In this document: positions 59,025-64,000 of the stretch, piece by piece
How the letters are laid out: every line of letters starts with the position of its first letter
How positions within the stretch are numbered: the stretch's first letter is position 1
Assembly: GCF_022627575.1 (NCBI RefSeq)
Contig: NZ_JADEYQ010000010.1
Span: forward strand, 57,988-121,987
Direction: 5' to 3'
Source: Sphingobacterium rhinopitheci
GTDB lineage: Bacteria > Bacteroidota > Bacteroidia > Sphingobacteriales > Sphingobacteriaceae
DNA: 64,000 nucleotides
Notes under the pieces: model-generated
Database searches by the model: none
Told to the model about the DNA's origin: nothing
The model's input: the letters and a program-made list of their open reading frames with translations, nothing else
Program-made: the position numbers and the translations under genes

Positions 59025-59714
59025 ATGCAAAAGCCTAAAGTAGTCATTCTAACTGGTGCTGGAATATCAGCTGAAAGTGGAATTCCAACATTCCGTGGGG
59101 TAGATGGTTTGTGGGAGGGACATCGTATTGAAGATGTAGCATCTCCAGAAGGTTTTTTAAGAGATCCTGAGACTGTTCAGCGGTTCTATAATACGAGGAG
59201 AGCTGACGTGCGTAAAGCCCGCCCTAACGCGGGGCATTTGGCACTTGTAGCCTTGGAGAGAAAATTCGAAGTTCATATTATTACCCAGAATATTGATGAT
59301 CTACATGAAAGGGCAGGAAGTAAAAATGTGTTACATCTGCATGGTGAGATTATGAAGTCTCAATCTTCTTCGGATCCTCAAAAAGTATATGTAATAAAAG
59401 GGGACGACATCAGGATGGGGGATCTATGTCCAGCTGGTGCTCAACTACGCCCACATGTAGTCTGGTTTGGTGAGTCTGTACCGAATATGAAAGAGGCTAT
59501 CAAGTTGACCAATGCTGCAGATGTGTTTATAGTGATAGGTACTTCTCTTCAAGTGTACCCTGCTGCCAACCTTATTTACGAGACAAAAAAAGAATGCGAA
59601 ATCTACCTTATTGATCCTAATGCTTCAACTTTAAATGTAGGAAAACGGGTCGTCCTGATCAATGAAACTGCGTGCGCTGCAGTACCTGAATTAGTTAAAA
59701 TGTTGACCAAATAA
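59025..59714 (+). CDS. cobB: NAD-dependent protein deacylase, sirtuin class III
   Basis: A 229-residue SIR2 family enzyme that removes acyl groups from lysine using NAD. The NAD motif VILTGAGISAESGIPTFRG is at about 7-25, TQNIDDLHERAG is near 92, and the catalytic His is in LHLHGE. FYNTRR (about 55-60) carries the Tyr and Arg that in class III sirtuins recognise succinyl or malonyl groups. The four zinc Cys normally found between HGE and VVWFGE are absent; only one Cys remains (DLCPAG). Confidence 0.88.
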   Translation: MQKPKVVILTGAGISAESGIPTFRGVDGLWEGHRIEDVASPEGFLRDPETVQRFYNTRRADVRKARPNAGHLALVALERKFEVHIITQNIDDLHERAGSKNVLHLHGEIMKSQSSSDPQKVYVIKGDDIRMGDLCPAGAQLRPHVVWFGESVPNMKEAIKLTNAADVFIVIGTSLQVYPAANLIYETKKECEIYLIDPNASTLNVGKRVVLINETACAAVPELVKMLTK

Positions 59715-59790
59715 TATTTTGTTTGTAATTATTGGTATTTGTAATTATCTGTAATTTAGGTGTTTAGTATAATCACTTAAAGTATTTATT

Positions 59791-59860
59791 TATATTTGTT
59801 GTTAAAAATGCTTGTAAATAGAACGGGTTAGCCAAATATTATTTGGTTAACCCGTTTTTA
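59791..59860 (+). other. Possible short promoter-terminator unit
   Basis: A -7 box TATATTTG (59791-59798) is followed within 25 bases by a 16-bp hairpin, AACGGGTTAGCCAAAT (59822-59837) with 59841-59856, and a T run. A transcript of about 57 nt could result. No -33 TTG is seen. The hairpin may simply be the terminator of the sirtuin gene or of the convergent small gene. Confidence 0.35.
59822..59860 (+). terminator. Terminator hairpin between cobB and the gdhA pair
   Basis: Sixteen-base stem with one G-U, 3-base loop, then TTTTT on the plus strand. Confidence 0.75.
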
Positions 59861-59917
59861 TTATATTAAAGTGTTATTAGTTAACGCTTTGTGTGATTTA
59901 TGTGTATCTTTTGTTTA

Positions 59918-60163
59918 TTAGTAATATCTGTTGTAGGTATCATTAAAGCTTGAACGCATTGTTTGAAAATTTGCTAGTACGGAATTAATAAATGTATCAT
60001 CTAATATCTCGAAAATACCATTAACTTCATTAACAATATCTGCTTCAGCAATTTTATAGGATTGCTCAAGATTGCCTTGTTCGAATTTGATAATGTATTT
60101 TTGGTTCATGCCAAAAATAGTAATCTTACAATTTGGGTGAGGTAGCTCGGCTATAGTTCTCAT
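59918..60163 (-). CDS. Small protein downstream of gdhA, function unknown
   Basis: An 81-residue soluble protein. The first half is beta-rich (CKITIFGMNQKYIIKFEQGNLEQSYKIA, in pieces) and the second half is helical (FINSVLANFQTMRSSFNDT). I do not recognise a family. It starts 39 bases after the gdhA stop on the same strand, so it is probably co-transcribed. Codon use resembles that of its neighbours. Confidence 0.6.
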   Translation of the reverse strand: MRTIAELPHPNCKITIFGMNQKYIIKFEQGNLEQSYKIAEADIVNEVNGIFEILDDTFINSVLANFQTMRSSFNDTYNRYY

Positions 60164-60202
60164 ATGATTATTAATTCCTTTTTTTACAAAAGTACAATTT
60201 AT

Positions 60203-61534
60203 TTATACAACGCCTTGTGCTTTCATCGCCTCTGCGACTTTTATAAAACCACCAATGTTTGCTCCTCTAAGATAGTTGATATAGCCACATTCTTCTTTAC
60301 CATAGCGGATACATGTTCTGTGTATGTTCTCCATAATAGCTTTTAATTGTGAATCTACTTTTTGTGTATTCCATTGTTGGCCGATTGCATTTTGCGACAT
60401 CTCCAATCCCGATACAGCTACACCACCCGCATTTGCAGCTTTACCTGGTGCGTATACAATTTTAGCAGCATGGAATACTTTTACGGCTTCCGCAGTTGAT
60501 GGCATATTGGCTCCTTCGGCGACACATATACATCCATTTTCAACTAATATCTCTGCATCATTTTTATCCAATTCGTTTTGCGTAGCGCATGGTAAAGCGA
60601 TATCACATTTGAACTGCCAAGGCTTTTGCTCAGCATAGAATGTTGCTGATTTATATTTTTTAGTAAATTCCTGTATATCTCTCCCTAAAGTAGCTAGATG
60701 ATGTAATTTCTCTAATGTGAAGCCATCTTCATCGTATAGTGTACCTGAGCTATTCGACAGTGTGATCACCTTAGCGCCTAATAAAATTGCTTTTTCTGCC
60801 GCGTAGTATGCCACGTTGCCTGCTCCTGATATAGCAATAGTCTTACCTTCTAAGGTGTCATTGTTGTTATCTAAAACACAGGATACAAAGTAAAGTAATC
60901 CATAGCCTGTAGCCTCAGGTCTGATATACGAACCTCCCCAATGTACTCCTTTCCCTGTTAGTACACCCGTGAAGTTGTTTTGGATTCTTTTGTATTGTCC
61001 ATATAAGTAACCGATTTCACGACCACCTACACCGATATCTCCTGCCGGAACATCTGTCTCTGCACCGATATGGCGGTACAATTCTGTCATAAAGGATTGA
61101 CAAAAGCGCATAATTTCCATGTCTGATTTTCCTTTAGGATTAAAATCAGAACCTCCCTTGCCACCACCTATAGGTAATCCCGTCAGTGAATTTTTGAAAA
61201 CCTGCTCAAAAGCTAAGAATTTTAAAATACTCAAATTGACTGTTGGAGAAAATCGTAATCCACCTTTGTAGGGGCCTATTGCACTATTCATTTGTACGCG
61301 GTAGCCTCTATTTACTTGTATTACATTATTGTCATCTAACCAAGTGACACGAAATGAAACTACTCTTTCTGGTTCGGCAATGCGCTCCAAAATTTTAAGT
61401 GTTTCATAATCTTGATGATGGTTATTGATGTACGGAATAAGATCTTCTACAACTTCTGTAACTGCTTGTAGGAATTCGGGTTCATTAGGATTATGTTCCG
61501 CAACATAACCTAAGAATTTCGTAAGGTTGAGCAT
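60203..61534 (-). CDS. gdhA: NADP-type glutamate dehydrogenase
   Basis: A 443-residue hexameric-type enzyme interconverting glutamate and 2-oxoglutarate plus ammonium. The substrate motif is GPYKGGLRF (88-96), the catalytic Lys K126 lies in LPIGGGKGGSDF, and the Rossmann loop is SGAGNVAYYAAEKA. The length and sequence match the ~445-residue assimilatory NADP form. A -7 box TAAATTTG is at 61575-61568 on the minus strand. Together with arginase and proline dehydrogenase in the window it points to active glutamate-family metabolism. Confidence 0.95.
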   Translation of the reverse strand: MLNLTKFLGYVAEHNPNEPEFLQAVTEVVEDLIPYINNHHQDYETLKILERIAEPERVVSFRVTWLDDNNVIQVNRGYRVQMNSAIGPYKGGLRFSPTVNLSILKFLAFEQVFKNSLTGLPIGGGKGGSDFNPKGKSDMEIMRFCQSFMTELYRHIGAETDVPAGDIGVGGREIGYLYGQYKRIQNNFTGVLTGKGVHWGGSYIRPEATGYGLLYFVSCVLDNNNDTLEGKTIAISGAGNVAYYAAEKAILLGAKVITLSNSSGTLYDEDGFTLEKLHHLATLGRDIQEFTKKYKSATFYAEQKPWQFKCDIALPCATQNELDKNDAEILVENGCICVAEGANMPSTAEAVKVFHAAKIVYAPGKAANAGGVAVSGLEMSQNAIGQQWNTQKVDSQLKAIMENIHRTCIRYGKEECGYINYLRGANIGGFIKVAEAMKAQGVV

Positions 61535-61748
61535 TGTAAATTACTAATTAATCACTTTTTCGTATTTCAAATTTAATAAATAATTTTAATAAAATATGTA
61601 ATATTTTTAACTTTTGGTCGCTGTGATTCGTTATTTATCAACTTTCTGTATCCGTATTTGAATATTATTAATGTTAAACTATGATTATAGTTTTGGTTTA
61701 TAGTTGTATTTTAGCGTTTAGAATTATGATAATACAAAGCTAAGATAT

Positions 61749-62744
61749 ATGGAGAATATGGATTTAAGTAAGTATCCGAAATTAAAATTATTGAATCAAG
61801 CTACTGAAGTACAGTATATGGCGCAATTGAGTGGTCAGCTTGGTGTTCATTTATATATAAAGCGTGATGACTTGAATGGTGTGGGCTTTGGTGGTAATAA
61901 AGTGCGTAAGTTAGAATATTTATTAGGTGATGCGCAACAACAAAAGGCAACACATATATTGACCTTAGGTGCTATACAGTCAAATCATGCGCGACTTACG
62001 GCAGTAACAGCCCGTATGAAGGGATTTGACGTTGAATTGTTTTTGAAAGAATCTGTAGCCATAGATACGGATGCCTATCAACAGAATGGAAATATTGCGC
62101 TCAATAAAATTGTCGATGTAAAGATGCATCGAATTCCGAATGATAATGCTATGATGAATAAAGTGAAGGCTAGGATGGATCAGATTATTAAAGATGGTGG
62201 TAAGCCTTATTTTATTCCTGTAGGTGGATCAAATGCCTTAGGTAATTTTGGTTATGTAGACTGTTATTCTGAGTTATTGAAACAACAAGAGGACCTACAG
62301 CTCAAATTTGATTATGTGGTAGCAGCTTCTGGTTCTGGTGGTACACACGGTGGTTTGATTATTGGTCAAATTCTTTCGGGAGCAGATATGCGCGTGAAGG
62401 CCTATAATGTGCAGCCTGAGCATGATGAGTTGGTAGATCACACGATGGCGATATGTAATGAAACACTGCAATGGCTAGGTAGAAGTCCTATTTCGAAAGA
62501 TGAAATAAATTTAAATTCATCTTATAGTGGTACAGCTTATGGTTTTCCAGAGGATATTCATTTGGAAACACTCCAACTTTTGGCCAAACAAGAAGGTGTA
62601 TTTTTAGATCCTGTCTATACGGCAAAAGCATTTACAGGTCTTGTTCAAGATATCAAAAAGGGGATATTCCCGCTAGGGTCATCTATCGTGTTTGTGCATA
62701 CTGGAGGAACTCCAGGGCTATTCGCCTACAATAATTTGTATTAA
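61749..62744 (+). CDS. PLP-dependent D-cysteine desulfhydrase / ACC deaminase family
   Basis: A 331-residue fold-type II PLP enzyme. The PLP lysine is K51 in FGGNKVRKLE, the substrate loop is LGAIQSNHARLTA, the phosphate-binding loop is ASGSGGTHGG, and the C-terminal VFVHTGGTPGLFAY is typical. Family members convert D-cysteine to pyruvate, ammonia and sulfide; ACC deaminases are close relatives and cannot be excluded. An alternative Met at 61758 is possible. Its stop overlaps that of the convergent CDF gene. Confidence 0.85.
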   Translation: MENMDLSKYPKLKLLNQATEVQYMAQLSGQLGVHLYIKRDDLNGVGFGGNKVRKLEYLLGDAQQQKATHILTLGAIQSNHARLTAVTARMKGFDVELFLKESVAIDTDAYQQNGNIALNKIVDVKMHRIPNDNAMMNKVKARMDQIIKDGGKPYFIPVGGSNALGNFGYVDCYSELLKQQEDLQLKFDYVVAASGSGGTHGGLIIGQILSGADMRVKAYNVQPEHDELVDHTMAICNETLQWLGRSPISKDEINLNSSYSGTAYGFPEDIHLETLQLLAKQEGVFLDPVYTAKAFTGLVQDIKKGIFPLGSSIVFVHTGGTPGLFAYNNLY

Positions 62745-63628
62745 CATTTTTTAGAACTGTCAAATGGTTCGATATGAACGAATACATTTGATATATTTTC
62801 AAGCGTCAAAATAAGGTGATCCTTCAGTGAATGTGCTATATCGTGCCCTTCTTTGACGCTTAAATGTGGATCTACCACAGCGTGTAGGTCTACAATATAA
62901 TCCATTCCTATTTTGCGGACAAAACATTTGTCTGTAGCTAATACACCATTTACTTCAAGAGATCTTTCACGGATAATATCTACTAAATCTTCGTATAAAT
63001 TTTCATCCATTATTTCGCCTAATGCGGGTCTGAAAATTCGATAACAGTTATAAATAATAAAGCCAGATGCTAATAGTGCAGCCCAATCATCTGCGTATTC
63101 ATAACCCGGCCCTAACCACACGGCGATAGAGATACCAATAAAAGCTGCGACAGAGGTGATAGCATCACTGCGGTGGTGCCAGGCATCGGCTTTAAGTGAT
63201 GTACTATTAAGTGCCTTTGCTTTTCGCATCACTATATGGTAACTAATTTCTTTCCAAATGATAATTAACCCAATAACATACAAAGTCCATGATTTGGGTG
63301 ATTCGTGTGGTGTATTTAGATTTATAATACTCTGATGCGCTATGATGGTTGCAGAGATAACTAAGAATATAACAACAATAAAGGTAATTAATGGTTCGAT
63401 GCGGCCATGACCATAGGGATGCGTCTCATCAGCTGGACGTTGTGAATATTTAATGCCTAATAATACAAGAATCGAAGAAAAGATATCTGTAGTAGATTCA
63501 ATCGCATCGGCAATCAGTGCAAATGAATTACCGAAGAAACCAGCAAGCCATTTGATAATAGCTAAAGCTAAGCTTCCAAAAATACTGAAATATATTGTTT
63601 TTTCCGCTTTGCTTTTTTTCTTTACCAT
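62741..63628 (-). CDS. Cation diffusion facilitator (CDF) family metal transporter
   Basis: A 295-residue inner-membrane metal/proton antiporter with six membrane helices (from about 12 to 195) and a C-terminal cytoplasmic ferredoxin-like domain. Metal-site residues are in LIADAIESTTDIFSS (helix II) and ADAWHHRSDAITS (helix V). The segment HPYGHGRIEPL is the family signature between helices II and III. The HHRSD pattern is compatible with Zn, Fe or Mn. I start at ATG 63628; an upstream ATG (63697) would precede the -7 box TACATTTG at 63657-63650. Confidence 0.88.
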   Translation of the reverse strand: MVKKKSKAEKTIYFSIFGSLALAIIKWLAGFFGNSFALIADAIESTTDIFSSILVLLGIKYSQRPADETHPYGHGRIEPLITFIVVIFLVISATIIAHQSIINLNTPHESPKSWTLYVIGLIIIWKEISYHIVMRKAKALNSTSLKADAWHHRSDAITSVAAFIGISIAVWLGPGYEYADDWAALLASGFIIYNCYRIFRPALGEIMDENLYEDLVDIIRERSLEVNGVLATDKCFVRKIGMDYIVDLHAVVDPHLSVKEGHDIAHSLKDHLILTLENISNVFVHIEPFDSSKKC

Positions 63629-63649
63629 CTCATTTATTGTATAATAACA

Positions 63650-63657
63650 CAAATGTA
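63650..63657 (-). promoter_or_regulatory. -7 box of the CDF transporter gene
   Basis: TACATTTG on the minus strand matches TAnnTTTG. Transcription would start near 63643, 15 bases before ATG 63628. No -33 TTG is visible. Confidence 0.45.
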
Positions 63658-63697
63658 AGCGGATTTGTTCGTAATAAAAAAAGATAACTAATATCAT

Positions 63698-64000
63698 TTT
63701 ACTATTGGTTAAGATAGGAGTGGAAGGCTCCCCAGGTAAATGAGCCTTTTAACTAGGTGCAATTACCCTTTAGCATAATCGATTGCATTTCTTATATTTT
63801 TTAGATTGTCCATTAACATTGGTTGTTATTAGTAAAATAAAGACTACAAACAATTTCTCTATCGTTAGTAGACTATCTTTTTTGAATTAATTGTATATAA
63901 TTTAAATAAATCAAAGTAACAACGCTATATCAAGTGGAACAGATTTTTGGAACGTATTTTTAATAGTAGTTATATATGAATAATATTCTTCATTTTAGAC
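63698..64000. other. Terminal intergenic stretch
   Basis: AT-rich sequence without a recognisable gene. It contains a short hairpin, AAGGCTC (63724-63730) with GAGCCTT (63742-63748), followed by TT only. An ATG at 63976 opens a frame that reaches the window edge after eight residues, which is too short to judge. Confidence 0.4.

Noticed and set aside
63629..63697. Longer N-terminus for the CDF transporter
   Set aside because: It crosses a -7 box and is not family-like; ATG 63628 fits.
63724..63748. Hairpin upstream of the CDF gene considered as a metal riboswitch
   Set aside because: The 7-bp stem lacks the conserved loops of known Mn or other metal riboswitches and lies upstream of the inferred transcription start.

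Overview
The window looks like chromosomal DNA from a member of the Bacteroidota, most likely the Sphingobacteriaceae (Sphingobacterium/Pedobacter type). The reasons are the AT-rich, gene-dense sequence, a SusC/SusD pair, several promoters of the Bacteroidota form TTG-N(17-23)-TAnnTTTG with no Shine-Dalgarno sites of note, fimbrillin/FISUMP-like lipoproteins, and families such as DUF3810, an ATP-cone nuclease and a ZapA/RNase Y cluster. No rRNA, tRNA, CRISPR array, prophage or intact insertion sequence was seen.

Layout. 1-97 holds the 5' end of riboflavin synthase (minus). 100-600 holds two tandem promoter-terminator units that look like small RNAs. 604-8497 is a signalling block: a receiver-kinase, a large CHASE3-GAF hybrid kinase, a CheR-type methyltransferase, a lone receiver protein and an arginase, with a decayed reading frame inside it. 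8498-13545 (minus) carries a SulP transporter, an AarF/UbiB kinase, a Ycf48-like propeller and YceH. 13624-18395 carries an HDAC-family hydrolase, NdpA, a DUF3810 protease-like membrane protein, a NUDIX hydrolase, pyrE and an SRPBCC protein. 18954-26111 is a compact SusC-SusD-phospholipase C operon, read as a phospholipid-scavenging locus. purL follows on the minus strand. 30152-31318 is a broken SusD remnant beside an intact GH16 glucanase, probably the relic of a glucan utilisation locus.

31526-38251 is a complete TPP-riboswitch-controlled thiamine operon (thiS, thiC, a TenI/ThiE-like gene, thiD, thiE, thiG, thiH, thiF). 38356-43239 is a core block: pheT, a coiled-coil protein, zapA, a strong candidate 6S RNA, and rny. 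43324-49643 (minus) has a PQQ-type sugar dehydrogenase, a small unknown protein, and a duplicated two-gene cassette in which a 56-residue peptide gene precedes a ~630-residue surface lipoprotein. 50219-55108 has a tandem UspA protein, an ECF sigma factor with a single-pass/beta-barrel partner, a HAD phosphatase and proline dehydrogenase. 55211-57692 carries an S4 protein, aroB, a ThuA protein and a NUDIX protein. The remainder has an ATP-cone nuclease, a DUF2892 protein, a class III sirtuin, glutamate dehydrogenase with a small companion, a D-cysteine desulfhydrase-like enzyme and a cation diffusion facilitator.

Functionally the window mixes housekeeping biosynthesis (thiamine, purine, pyrimidine, shikimate, Phe-tRNA charging, division) with nutrient capture (phospholipid, beta-glucan, sulfate/bicarbonate-type anions) and amino-acid catabolism (arginase, proline dehydrogenase, glutamate dehydrogenase). 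The best candidates for undescribed biology are the duplicated small-peptide/lipoprotein cassette, the tandem short RNAs at 166-440, and the sigma factor partnered with an inner-membrane/beta-barrel fusion. Everything here comes from reading the sequence and recalling families; no database search was run.
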